Shown piece after piece: positions 1 through 7,326 of a DNA stretch of 9,303 nt. The stretch is from JAHJDO01 sp030671985 [NCBI: bacterium] (GTDB lineage: Bacteria > JAHJDO01): contig DAOVHI010000047.1 of the NCBI GenBank assembly GCA_030671985.1, forward strand, positions 1 to 9,303. The letters run 5' to 3'. The number at the start of each line of letters is the position of its first letter. The first letter of the stretch is position 1. Both the position numbers and the translations under genes were made by a program. Under the pieces are notes generated by a model, which was given only the letters and a program-made list of their open reading frames with translations, had not been told where the DNA came from and ran no database searches.

Positions 1-354
1 ATTAAAAATATATTTAGTATTTCTTTTGTTGCAAATAGGGGAATTGCGTTTGGCTTATTTTCAAATTCCAACTTTCCTTTTATCTTAATATCCATAGCAG
101 TTCTTGTATGCATAACATTAGCATTTATTTCATTTAGCAAAGAAATTATGTCAAAAAAGGCGAGGATTTGGATAAAAATTGCATATGGATTAATCTTGGG
201 CGGCGCGCTTAGTAATATGCTGGATAGAATAAGAATAGGACAGGTTATCGATTTTTTGGATTTTCATATTTGGCCTGTGTTTAATATCGGGGATTCTGCA
301 ATATGTGTTGGAGCGGGAATATTTATGTTGAATATTTTAAGAAGTAAGAGATGA
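1..354 (+). CDS. lspA: Lipoprotein signal peptidase II, C-terminal part (5' end outside window)
   Basis: This is an aspartic peptidase of the inner membrane that removes the signal peptide from diacylglyceryl-modified prolipoproteins. The frame is open from base 1, so the N-terminus, including the first membrane segment, lies outside the window; 117 codons remain. Visible family marks, in order, are NRGIAFGLF near the left edge, a hydrophobic segment (about codons 26-43), GGALSNMLDR, and WPVFNIGDSAICVG before a last hydrophobic stretch. The two catalytic aspartates are the GAT codons at 223-225 (NMLDR) and 292-294 (FNIGD). The usual FNxAD is FNIGD here, a mild change. The first ATG in the remaining part (148) is internal, because conserved sequence precedes it. 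The stop is 3 bases before lgt, the next enzyme-coding gene of the same pathway, so co-transcription is likely. Confidence 0.95.
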   Translation: MKNIFSISFVANRGIAFGLFSNSNFPFILISIAVLVCITLAFISFSKEIMSKKARIWIKIAYGLILGGALSNMLDRIRIGQVIDFLDFHIWPVFNIGDSAICVGAGIFMLNILRSKR

Positions 355-357
355 TTT

Positions 358-1128
358 ATGCATTCAATACTGTTTAAAATCGGTTCGGTTGCTATTTATT
401 CATACGGACTGATGGTTGCTATTGCCTTTCTTATATCTATATATCTTGCAAGCCGCTCAATTGTAGGGGCAGGTAATGATGAGAAAATTATGGATATCGG
501 ATTAGTTCTTTTAATTTTAGGTATAGTTGGAGCGAGATTATTGTATGTTCTTACAGAAATAGAATATTACAGAGCAAATCTTCTTGAAATAGTAATGATT
601 TGGAAAGGCGGGCTGATTTTTTATGGGGGATTTATTACAGCATTTGTTTGCGGCTGGGTGTTTTTAAAAAGGCATAAAATGCCTGTTTTGAAAACCTGTG
701 ATCATCTAATTCCATATCTCGCGTTAGGTCAGGCAATAGGAAGGATCGGATGTTTTCTTAATGGGTGCTGTTTTGGAAAGCCGACAAATCTTCCATGGGG
801 AATGATATTTCCAGTAGGAAGCATAGCGGGGGGTGCGTATCCTGGTATTCATATTCATCCAACGCAGTTGTATTCCGTTTATACAAATTTTTTGATATTT
901 GCAATACTCTTGTTATTTAAAAACTGGAAGAAGTTTGACGGACAAATCTTATATCTGTATTTGATTCTATATTCTGTATCAAGATTTTTTATCGAATTTC
1001 TGCGGGCAGATAATCCACAGATTTTATTGGGATTAACAATATCTCAGGTGATTTGTGTTGTGTTATTTCTAACAGGAGTAGTTGTATATATTAGAGGCTT
1101 CTTCTCATTCATTTGGAGGAAAGGGTAG
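358..1128 (+). CDS. lgt: Prolipoprotein diacylglyceryl transferase
   Basis: This integral inner-membrane enzyme transfers diacylglycerol from phosphatidylglycerol to the lipobox cysteine of prolipoproteins, the step before LspA. At 256 residues it is a usual length, with about seven hydrophobic segments. Visible marks are YGLM (Tyr16), WKGGLIFYGG (82-91), GRIGCFLNGCCFG (128-140), HPTQLY (167-172) and SRFFIEFLR (208-216). By alignment in my head to E. coli Lgt, Tyr26, Arg143, Gly154, Tyr235, Arg239 and Glu243 match Tyr16, Arg129, Gly140, Tyr205, Arg209 and Glu213. His103 is Tyr89, Asn146 is Cys132 and Glu151 is Cys137. The changes sit in an otherwise intact fold and I recall this FYGG/GCFLNGCC form from other phyla, so I treat it as a functional subtype. 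The ATG at 358 follows the lspA stop by 3 bases. The ribosome site of trkA lies inside its last codons. Confidence 0.96.
   Translation: MHSILFKIGSVAIYSYGLMVAIAFLISIYLASRSIVGAGNDEKIMDIGLVLLILGIVGARLLYVLTEIEYYRANLLEIVMIWKGGLIFYGGFITAFVCGWVFLKRHKMPVLKTCDHLIPYLALGQAIGRIGCFLNGCCFGKPTNLPWGMIFPVGSIAGGAYPGIHIHPTQLYSVYTNFLIFAILLLFKNWKKFDGQILYLYLILYSVSRFFIEFLRADNPQILLGLTISQVICVVLFLTGVVVYIRGFFSFIWRKG
1115..1119 (+). promoter_or_regulatory. Ribosome binding site deciding the trkA start
   Basis: A perfect GGAGG lies inside the last codons of lgt, 11 bases before the ATG at 1131. It supports ATG 1131 over the in-frame TTG at 1113, which would place this site inside the coding region and add six residues ahead of the conserved MRLLIIGAG start. 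Confidence 0.75.
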
Positions 1129-1130
1129 AT

Positions 1131-2477
1131 ATGAGACTATTGATCATAGGTGCAGGGAGGACTGGAAAGAATCTGGCGAATAAGCTATGCAGTATGGGGC
1201 ATGATGTAGTCATGATAGATAACAATGCCAATGCTCTCACCAATATTGATTCAGAAGTAGACGTCTTGCTCGTGGAAGGTAACGGCTCTGCGCCAGATAT
1301 CCTTGAAAAGGCTGAGGTTGCGAAAGCCGATGTCGTTGTTGCTGTCACATCAAAAGATGAGGTTAATTTCCTGGCCTGTCATTATGCTCGCTGCGCAGGC
1401 GTGTGTCGCACCATCGCCCGTATCTCAGATATGAGTTACATTAATTCTCCACTTGTCAATCTTGAAAGACTCGGAATAGACCGTGCCGTGAACCACAACG
1501 AAGAGTGTGCACAGGAGATTCTCAATGTCCTTTGTCTTCCGGGGGCGATTGAGGTAACTAATCTACTTGGAGGTAGGATTGCAGCCATCGGTTTCAAGTT
1601 GCCGTCCACCAGTCCCCTACTCAACAAGTCTCTGGAACAATTCAAAGAAGATGAAAGGTTTCTCAATGTCCGCTTTATCGGTCTCGTCCACGATGATAAA
1701 TTGGAAATTCCTGGAGGTAAGTCATGTTTCAGTGAAGGTGATGATGTGTACGTGGTTCTCACTCCAGACGATACTGCTTCTTTTCTCAACTGGGTCATGG
1801 GCGAACAGCGGCAGAATTTGCGAAAAGTAATCATTGCCGGCGGTAGCGACTTAGGATTATCGCTCGCCGAACTCCTCGAAGAAACATCCATAAAGACCGT
1901 TCTAATTGAAAATGACCGCGTCCAGGCAGAATACGCATCAGAACTACTCAATAAATGTCTCGTAATCAATGCTGATGCCTCCAAACGTGCAATGTTTAAG
2001 GAACTTGGAACAGATATTGAGACCGCCTTTGTCGCTGTCACAGGAGATGAAGAGATGAATATTGTAAGCTGTATACAGGCCAAGCAACTCGGGGCAGGGT
2101 TTACTGTTGCTCGTATAGATAAACAGGAATATATCCCCATTATTGACAAACTTAGACTTATTGACTGCATCATCAATCCATATCTTGCTCTGATAAGGAC
2201 AATACTCCAGTTTGTCCACGGTGAAAATATTGTGGACGTCGGACTTTTTCATCGGATTTCCGGAGAATTGCTGGAAATAGCGATTAAAGCCGGAAGCAAA
2301 AAGGTCAATATGCGTCTCAGCGAAACAAATCTTCCCAGAGGGATGATCATTGCAGCCATTCAACGCGGCAATGAGGCATTTATTCCAACCGGTGAATTTG
2401 TTCTCAGGGAAAATGATCGTCTTGCTGTCTATTGTCTGCCAGGCATGGTGAATAAGCTTAAATCGATATTCAAATGA
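1131..2477 (+). CDS. trkA: Trk potassium uptake system, NAD-binding regulatory subunit TrkA
   Basis: This is a cytoplasmic peripheral protein that binds NAD(H) or nucleotides and gates the TrkH potassium pore. It has 448 residues and the full two-copy RCK plan: RCK_N 1 (about 1-120), RCK_C 1 (about 140-222), RCK_N 2 (about 231-350) and RCK_C 2 (about 365-448). The first Rossmann motif is GAGRTG (7-12) with an acidic Asp30 at the end of strand 2, as expected for NAD binding. The second is GGSDLG (237-242) with Glu260. I chose ATG 1131 because it follows a GGAGG site and begins directly with the first Rossmann strand. It starts 2 bases after the lgt stop and ends 10 bases before trkH. Composition is richer in GC than in its neighbours: 14 of 23 arginine codons are CGN, against 5 of 20 in gatB by my hand count. 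Confidence 0.95.
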   Translation: MRLLIIGAGRTGKNLANKLCSMGHDVVMIDNNANALTNIDSEVDVLLVEGNGSAPDILEKAEVAKADVVVAVTSKDEVNFLACHYARCAGVCRTIARISDMSYINSPLVNLERLGIDRAVNHNEECAQEILNVLCLPGAIEVTNLLGGRIAAIGFKLPSTSPLLNKSLEQFKEDERFLNVRFIGLVHDDKLEIPGGKSCFSEGDDVYVVLTPDDTASFLNWVMGEQRQNLRKVIIAGGSDLGLSLAELLEETSIKTVLIENDRVQAEYASELLNKCLVINADASKRAMFKELGTDIETAFVAVTGDEEMNIVSCIQAKQLGAGFTVARIDKQEYIPIIDKLRLIDCIINPYLALIRTILQFVHGENIVDVGLFHRISGELLEIAIKAGSKKVNMRLSETNLPRGMIIAAIQRGNEAFIPTGEFVLRENDRLAVYCLPGMVNKLKSIFK

Positions 2478-2482
2478 AAGGA
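2476..2482 (+). promoter_or_regulatory. Ribosome binding site for the GTG start of trkH
   Basis: GAAAGGA overlaps the trkA stop codon and ends 5 bases before GTG 2488. An ATG at 2486 is nearer to the eye but is in another frame and meets a stop at once (ATGTGA), so GTG is the real start. The overlap with the trkA stop suggests translational coupling of the two subunits. Confidence 0.6.
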
Positions 2483-2487
2483 TAAAT

Positions 2488-3936
2488 GTGAATATACGGG
2501 CAGTATCTCACATTATTTCTTATCTGCTTGGTATCATAGGTATAGCTATGGGACTGAGCTTGATGATCTCTTTTGGCGTAGATGATTCTCTGTCAGTAAA
2601 ATATGGTATCGGAATCAGCTGCTGGATTACAATTATGACCGCAGCAATCATCTGGCTGTTAACACGAGGCAGTATAGAGCTTTCACGGCGCGACGGTTTC
2701 GGCATTGCTACATTCGGATGGCTCACAGCGGCTATTTTCGGTGCTCTACCATATATATTCTCGAGTGTTATTAGTGAGCCAATACCCGCAATCTTTGAGA
2801 CAATGTCAGGGTTCACAACAACCGGAGCCTCCGTGTTATTAGATCTTGAATCAGTTCCAAGAGGAATACTCTTCTGGAGAGCAATGACGCAATTTTTCGG
2901 GGGTATGGGCGTATTGGTGCTGTGCGTGGCAATACTACCGTTTCTCAAGGTTGCAGGGATGCAAATCTATCGCGCAGAAGTTCCTGGTCCTTCCAAGGAT
3001 CGACTCACACCGCGTATCACTGCTACAGCCAAGCTTCTATGGGGTGCATACGTTCTGTTCTGCTTAATCGAAACTGTGATGCTTAGATTCGGAGGAATGT
3101 CGTGGTTTGACTCATGGTGTCATACCTGTGCGACAATGGCCACAGGAGGGTTCTCCACGAGAAGCGCCAGCATTGGAGCATATGACAGTGTCTATCTGGA
3201 TATCGTGATTATCGTCTTCATGTTCATTGCCGGGACAAACTTCGTTCTGCATCTGAAACTTCTCAGCGGTAAGCCGTTTGAGTACTTCAAAAATTCGGAA
3301 TTTCGCTTTTACATCTTTTTCTGGCTCACAGCCTGTTTGATCCTGACGTTCAATATCTGGGGAAACATTTATGAAAGCTTTACAGAATCACTGAGGTCGG
3401 CTTTCTTCCAAGGTACTTCAATCATGACAACAACAGGTTTCTGCACCAAAGACTTTGATCTATGGCCGGGGACATCCAGGATACTGCTGGTTCTTCTCAT
3501 GTTCGTTGGTGGTTGTGCAGGTTCTACGGGTGGTGGAATCAAGAATATCAGGATATTCGTGGCAATCAAGGCTCTCTTCAGGGAAATTCAACTTTACATG
3601 CGTCCTGAGACGGTGAAGCACGTCAAGATTGACGGGAAGTATCTCAAGGACAAGACCGTCTTAAATATCTGCGTATTTTTGCTAATATTTGTCATCGTGT
3701 TCGCTGCAAGTTCGTTAATCATGACTGCCTTTACCCCAGACCTGGCTACTGCGGTTACCAGTACGATCGCCTGTCTCGGGAATATTGGCCCAGGTCTTAG
3801 TGGTGTTGGGGCGACAAAAAACTATGCGGCGATACCACAGCTTGGCCAGCTTTTCCTGAGCCTGCTGATGCTCCTCGGGCGATTGGAACTCTATACAGTC
3901 CTCGTGATCTTTACGCCAGCGTTCTGGGAAAAGTAA
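2488..3936 (+). CDS. trkH: Trk potassium uptake system, pore-forming membrane subunit TrkH
   Basis: This is an inner-membrane K+ channel-like transporter of the SKT (Trk/Ktr/HKT) family, the partner of TrkA. At 482 residues it matches TrkH-type proteins. Four pore loops supply the selectivity filter: TTTGAS (110-115), ATGGFS (218-223), TTTGFC (314-319) and GNIGPG (431-436); each contains the filter glycine expected for K+ selectivity. The intramembrane gate loop is seen as GGCAGSTGGGIK (341-352), and MLLGRLELYT (461-470) carries the conserved arginine of the last helix. The start is GTG. It sits 10 bases after trkA, so the two subunits form one transcription unit. Its base composition is GC-rich like that of trkA. 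The gene ends in TAA with a 60-base AT-rich gap before gatA. Na+ or proton coupling cannot be told from the sequence. Confidence 0.95.
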   Translation: MNIRAVSHIISYLLGIIGIAMGLSLMISFGVDDSLSVKYGIGISCWITIMTAAIIWLLTRGSIELSRRDGFGIATFGWLTAAIFGALPYIFSSVISEPIPAIFETMSGFTTTGASVLLDLESVPRGILFWRAMTQFFGGMGVLVLCVAILPFLKVAGMQIYRAEVPGPSKDRLTPRITATAKLLWGAYVLFCLIETVMLRFGGMSWFDSWCHTCATMATGGFSTRSASIGAYDSVYLDIVIIVFMFIAGTNFVLHLKLLSGKPFEYFKNSEFRFYIFFWLTACLILTFNIWGNIYESFTESLRSAFFQGTSIMTTTGFCTKDFDLWPGTSRILLVLLMFVGGCAGSTGGGIKNIRIFVAIKALFREIQLYMRPETVKHVKIDGKYLKDKTVLNICVFLLIFVIVFAASSLIMTAFTPDLATAVTSTIACLGNIGPGLSGVGATKNYAAIPQLGQLFLSLLMLLGRLELYTVLVIFTPAFWEK

Positions 3937-3943
3937 ATGCAGA

Positions 3944-3971
3944 TTGTATTTTAAAGAAATAAGTTTACAAT
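3944..3971 (+). promoter_or_regulatory. Possible weak sigma70 promoter ahead of gatA
   Basis: In the 60-base gap between trkH and gatA, TTGTAT (3944-3949) and TACAAT (3966-3971) are separated by 16 bases. The -10 matches 5 of 6 consensus positions but the -35 only 3 of 6. A second TACAAT lies at 3980-3985. The region is AT-rich, so chance matches are likely; gatAB may equally be read through from upstream. Confidence 0.3.
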
Positions 3972-3996
3972 AATGTGTCTACAATCAATAGGGTAG

Positions 3997-5469
3997 ATGG
4001 ATATGAAATTACATACACTCTCAGCTCATGAACTTGCCAAACTGCTTATCGGTAGAGAGGTGAGTTCTGAGGAACTTACCAAAAAATTGTACGGTCACAT
4101 AGAGAAAACCGATGGAGAGATTGGGGCGTATATTACCCTAACAAAAGACATAGCCATTGAACAGGCAAAGAAAGCTGATAAAAGGATAAAGGAGAAAAGG
4201 GATATTGGGCAGTTAACAGGGATTCCGATTGCAATAAAAGACAACATGTGTATTAAGGGCGTTTTGACTACATGCGGGTCTAAAATGCTCGGTAATTTTG
4301 TGTCTCCATATAATGCCACGGTAATAAACAAGTTGAGAGAGAACGGGTTGGTATTTCTGGGCAAAACAAACATGGATGAATTTGCTATGGGTTCGTCTAC
4401 GGAAACTTCTTATTTTAAAGTTACCGGAAATCCGTGGAATACAAATTTTATTCCCGGCGGTTCCAGCGGAGGATCTGCGGCAGCAGTTGCGTCTGATCAG
4501 GCAATTTTGTCTATTGGTTCTGATACCGGTGGTTCTATTCGCCAGCCTGCATCGCATTGCGGTATAGTTGGTATGAAGCCCACTTATGGCAGAGTGTCAA
4601 GGTATGGGCTTGTAGCTTTTGCCTCGTCTCTTGATCAAATAGGCCCTTTGACCAAAGATGTTCAGGACTGTGCTGCGCTTCTTGAAGTAATAAGCGGGTA
4701 TGATCCTATTGATTCAACATCATTACGTATGACTTCGCCGGATTATATGAGCTTTCTCAATAAGGACATCAAGGATATTAAAATTGGAGTTCCAAAGGAG
4801 TATTTTATAGACGGGATTGATAAAGATGTAGAATTGTCTGTGAAAAGGGCAATCGAAAAATTAGAAAGTCTTGGAGCTAATATTGAAGAGGTATCTCTGC
4901 CTCATACCGAGTACGCTGTTGCGACATATTATATTATTGCTCCTGCAGAGGCGAGCTCAAATCTGGCGAGATATGACGGAGTTAAGTATGGATACAGGGC
5001 AAAAATGGAGAGTGCTGATAAAGGTTTATTGGGTATGTATGAGAATACAAAAAAAGAGGGTTTTGGCATGGAAGTAAAACGCAGAATAATGCTTGGAACT
5101 CACACATTAAGTTCAGGTTATTACGACGCTTATTACTTAAAAGCGCAGAAAGTAAGGACCCTTATCAAACAGGACTTTGATAATGCCTTTAAGAAATTTG
5201 ATCTCTTAGTTACTCCAACATCTCCTACTCCTGCGTTTAAGATGGGGGAAAAAATAGATGACCCTCTGCAAATGTATCTATCCGATATATTTACAATACC
5301 AACTAATTTAGCAGGTTTGCCTGCTATCTCTATTCCATGCGGGGTCAGTAAAAATGGACTGCCAATAGGTTTGCAGCTCATAGGTAACTATTTTGATGAA
5401 GGAAGGATTTTACAGGCTGCGCATGCCTTTGAGCAAAGCACAAATTTTCATAGGAAAAAGGCGTTATGA
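3997..5469 (+). CDS. gatA: Glutamyl-tRNA(Gln)/aspartyl-tRNA(Asn) amidotransferase subunit A
   Basis: This cytoplasmic amidase subunit of GatCAB hydrolyses glutamine and passes ammonia to GatB, which amidates misacylated Glu-tRNA(Gln) or Asp-tRNA(Asn). It has 490 residues, the usual length. The amidase-signature triad is complete: Lys81 in GIPIAIKDN, cis-Ser156 in PGGSSGGS and Ser180 in GSDTGGS. The spacings of 75 and 24 residues equal those I recall for S. aureus GatA (Lys79, Ser154, Ser178). The start is uncertain: ATG 3997 is given, but ATG 4003 (beginning [11 protein letters not shown]) is better placed 9 bases after AGGG at 3990-3993. It overlaps gatB by ATGA, so translation of the two is coupled. 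The odd point is that gatC, the small subunit often next to gatA, is not in the window and cannot fit in the 60 bases upstream. Confidence 0.97.
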   Translation: MDMKLHTLSAHELAKLLIGREVSSEELTKKLYGHIEKTDGEIGAYITLTKDIAIEQAKKADKRIKEKRDIGQLTGIPIAIKDNMCIKGVLTTCGSKMLGNFVSPYNATVINKLRENGLVFLGKTNMDEFAMGSSTETSYFKVTGNPWNTNFIPGGSSGGSAAAVASDQAILSIGSDTGGSIRQPASHCGIVGMKPTYGRVSRYGLVAFASSLDQIGPLTKDVQDCAALLEVISGYDPIDSTSLRMTSPDYMSFLNKDIKDIKIGVPKEYFIDGIDKDVELSVKRAIEKLESLGANIEEVSLPHTEYAVATYYIIAPAEASSNLARYDGVKYGYRAKMESADKGLLGMYENTKKEGFGMEVKRRIMLGTHTLSSGYYDAYYLKAQKVRTLIKQDFDNAFKKFDLLVTPTSPTPAFKMGEKIDDPLQMYLSDIFTIPTNLAGLPAISIPCGVSKNGLPIGLQLIGNYFDEGRILQAAHAFEQSTNFHRKKAL

Positions 5470-6890
5470 ATTACGAAACGGTGATTGGGCTGGAAGTTCA
5501 TGTTCAGCTTTCAACAAAAACTAAAATATTCTGCGGATGCAGTACGAATTTCGGCGCCTCTCCAAACACTCAAACATGTCCTGTTTGTCTGGGGCTTCCG
5601 GGCGTGCTTCCTGTTTTGAATAAAGAAGTAGTTCAGTGCGCTATTAAAACAGCATTAGCAACTAATTGTAAAGTTGTTGAGAAATGCATATTTCATAGAA
5701 AGAACTATTTTTATCCTGATCTTCCAAAGGGGTATCAGATATCGCAGTATGATATACCTGTTGGAGAAAATGGCTGGATTCAGATTGAGATCGATGAGAA
5801 GGCGAAAAAGATACGCATAACCAGAGTTCACATGGAAGAAGATGCCGGAAAACTAATTCATTCTGAAAATTCAAGAAGCAGAGTTGATTTAAATAGAGCC
5901 GGTGTGCCATTACTTGAGATTGTCTCAGATCCTGATATAAACTCTCCTGCGGAAGCGTATCAATATCTAGTATCTTTAAAACAAATACTGGAATATCTGG
6001 AGATTTCCGACTGCAATATGGAAGAAGGCAGTCTTCGCTGTGACGCAAATATTTCACTAAGGCCGGTAGGGGAGACTAAACTTGGCACAAAGACAGAACT
6101 AAAGAATATGAACTCGTTTAAGGGAGTTCAGAAAGCTCTTGAATATGAGATCGTACGTCAGAAAAACCTGCTTGGTAAAGGAGAAAAGATAATTCAGGAA
6201 ACACTACTATGGAATGCTAACCTTAACAGAACGGAATCTATGAGGAGCAAAGAGGATGCCCATGATTATAGATATTTCCCTGAGCCTGATCTGGTGAATA
6301 TTATTATTGACGAAGAATGGATGAGTAAAACGAGACGAAGTCTCCCTGAACTTCCTCAAGCGCGTAGAGGTAGATTGAAAAACGAGTATGGGCTTTCTGA
6401 TTATGACGTTGAAGTGCTTACAATAGATAAAAATGTTGCGGATTATTTTGAAGAGTGTTCAAAATATTTTCCAAATTGTAAAATGATTGCAAACTGGATA
6501 ACAGGCGATGTTTTGGCGGTTCTTAAGGATAAAAAGATTAATATTAATAATCTTAATGTGTCTCCGGAACAATTAGGAGGACTGCTTGATTTAATTGAGA
6601 ATGGAACAGTGAGCGGGAAGATTGCTAAAGACGTTTTTCTGGATATGGTATGTACCGGGCAAGACGCAAAACAGATTGTGTCGGGAAAAGGACTTGTTCA
6701 GCTTTCAGACGAGGGAGAACTGGTTTCGATAATTGATAAGATTATTAAACAAAATCCAAAACCGGTTAGTGATTTTAGGGCAGGAAAACAGAAGGCATTA
6801 GGTTTTCTCGTAGGTCAAATTATGAGAGAGACAAAGGGCAAAGCAAACCCTCAGCTTGTGAATAAAATGTTAAGAGAAAAATTGTCCTAA
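5466..6890 (+). CDS. gatB: Glutamyl-tRNA(Gln)/aspartyl-tRNA(Asn) amidotransferase subunit B
   Basis: This is the tRNA-binding kinase/transamidase subunit of GatCAB: it activates the glutamyl or aspartyl group of mischarged tRNA with ATP and amidates it with ammonia from GatA. It has 474 residues, full length. Visible features are the N-terminal [12 protein letters not shown], four zinc-type cysteines (Cys23, Cys25, Cys38, Cys41), [16 protein letters not shown] (81-96), HMEEDAGK (122-129), and [17 protein letters not shown] (141-157). These are followed by a cradle domain to about residue 295 and a helical plus YqeY-like tail (about 330-474) that holds the tRNA elbow. The ATG overlaps the gatA stop (ATGA), with AGGA 10 bases upstream. 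The presence of GatAB suggests that glutaminyl- or asparaginyl-tRNA is made indirectly in this organism; which one cannot be decided here. Confidence 0.97.
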   Translation: MNYETVIGLEVHVQLSTKTKIFCGCSTNFGASPNTQTCPVCLGLPGVLPVLNKEVVQCAIKTALATNCKVVEKCIFHRKNYFYPDLPKGYQISQYDIPVGENGWIQIEIDEKAKKIRITRVHMEEDAGKLIHSENSRSRVDLNRAGVPLLEIVSDPDINSPAEAYQYLVSLKQILEYLEISDCNMEEGSLRCDANISLRPVGETKLGTKTELKNMNSFKGVQKALEYEIVRQKNLLGKGEKIIQETLLWNANLNRTESMRSKEDAHDYRYFPEPDLVNIIIDEEWMSKTRRSLPELPQARRGRLKNEYGLSDYDVEVLTIDKNVADYFEECSKYFPNCKMIANWITGDVLAVLKDKKININNLNVSPEQLGGLLDLIENGTVSGKIAKDVFLDMVCTGQDAKQIVSGKGLVQLSDEGELVSIIDKIIKQNPKPVSDFRAGKQKALGFLVGQIMRETKGKANPQLVNKMLREKLS

Positions 6891-6906
6891 AAATCTCGAA
6901 GATTGT

Positions 6907-6934
6907 TTTGATATTAATCAGGAGTTTGATATTA
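6907..6934 (+). repeat. Two 10-base direct repeats upstream of the PII gene
   Basis: TTTGATATTA occurs exactly at 6907-6916 and again at 6925-6934, with a period of 18 bases. The first copy covers the proposed -35 and the second covers most of the proposed -10. This could be a tandem binding site for a regulator, or a by-product of AT-rich promoter sequence. No known operator is recognised. Confidence 0.5.
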
Positions 6935-6935
6935 T
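6908..6935 (+). promoter_or_regulatory. Probable sigma70-type promoter of the PII-gdh-glmS cluster
   Basis: TTGATA (6908-6913) and TATTAT (6930-6935) each match 5 of 6 consensus bases and are 16 bases apart. Transcription would begin near 6942, leaving a leader of about 25 bases that holds GGGAG (6952-6956), 9 bases before the ATG at 6966. It lies in the longest intergenic gap of the window, where the function changes from tRNA amidation to nitrogen sensing. I see no GG-N10-GC sigma54 site here. Confidence 0.5.
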
Positions 6936-6965
6936 ACGCAAGAATGAAAAAGGGAGAAAGTAATT

Positions 6966-7307
6966 ATGTTAAAGAAAATTGAGTGTATCGTTCAGCCGTT
7001 TAAATTAAAAGAGATAAAAGAAGGTTTCAAAGAAATAACTGTTGATGGAATGACAATTACTGAGGTAAGCGGTTGTGGGAAACAAAAAGGGCATCTAAAA
7101 AACGTTAAAAATAATGAATCTATCAATTTCCTGCCGAAAGTAAAGATAGAGATTGTTACTGAGGAAGAAAGAGTTGAGGATATAATTGATGTAATACAAA
7201 AGCTTGCAGGAACAGGACAGATTGGTGCAGGAAAGATATTTGTACTTCCTGTTGAAGACGTAATACGTGTTAGAACGAGAGAAAGAGGAAGAAGCGCAAT
7301 AGAATAA
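6966..7307 (+). CDS. PII-family nitrogen regulatory protein with atypical T-loop
   Basis: This is a small cytoplasmic trimeric signal protein that binds ATP/ADP and 2-oxoglutarate and controls partner proteins through its T-loop. At 113 residues it has the family length. The core is well kept: IVQPFKLKEIKEG (8-20), TITEVSGCGKQKGH (30-43) with Gln40, FLPKVKIEIV (55-64) with Lys58, the B-loop GTGQIGAGKIF (82-92) with Lys90, and VIRVRT (99-104) with Arg101 and Arg103. The T-loop tip (44-54) reads LKNVKNNESIN. It is one residue shorter than in E. coli GlnB and lacks the uridylylated Tyr51; Glu is at that number. It differs from both GlnB and GlnK, so I give no symbol. No amtB is beside it. It ends in tandem stops (TAATAA) 19 bases before gdh, which suggests a shared transcript. 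Confidence 0.93.
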   Translation: MLKKIECIVQPFKLKEIKEGFKEITVDGMTITEVSGCGKQKGHLKNVKNNESINFLPKVKIEIVTEEERVEDIIDVIQKLAGTGQIGAGKIFVLPVEDVIRVRTRERGRSAIE

Positions 7308-7315
7308 TAACTAAT

Positions 7316-7320
7316 GGAGG
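7316..7320 (+). promoter_or_regulatory. Ribosome binding site deciding the gdh start
   Basis: A perfect GGAGG ends 6 bases before ATG 7327. A GTG directly upstream (7324) is in frame and would add one residue; ATG is preferred for its codon and its spacing. Confidence 0.75.
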
Positions 7321-7326
7321 TAGGTG

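Noticed and set aside
148-354. A separate 68-residue small membrane protein starting at ATG 148
   Set aside because: The frame is open to base 1 and the upstream part carries the LspA motif NRGIAFG, so this is the end of a gene cut by the window edge.
1113-1130. Six-residue longer trkA start at TTG 1113
   Set aside because: It would put the GGAGG ribosome site inside the gene, and the conserved N-terminus begins at ATG 1131.
1109-2363. Open minus-strand frames of up to 246 codons opposite trkA
   Set aside because: They lie wholly against a well-conserved gene, are rich in Ser/Arg/Thr as antisense frames often are, and match no family I recognise.
2486-2491. ATG just before trkH as its start
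   Set aside because: It is out of frame with trkH and is followed at once by TGA.
4213-4557. Open minus-strand frame opposite gatA
   Set aside because: The plus strand here codes for the GatA catalytic core; the antisense product is Arg/Cys-rich and has no recognisable domain.
5662-6057. 131-codon minus-strand frame opposite gatB
   Set aside because: It lies within conserved GatB sequence and has no recognisable domain.
6892-6904. Small hairpin AATCT-CGA-AGATT after gatB followed by GTTTTG, as a terminator
   Set aside because: The stem is only five AT-rich pairs and the T-run is short and interrupted; it is too weak to call an intrinsic terminator.
6891-6965. Riboswitch or glnA-type RNA leader ahead of the PII gene
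   Set aside because: The predicted leader is only about 25 bases and shows no structured element.
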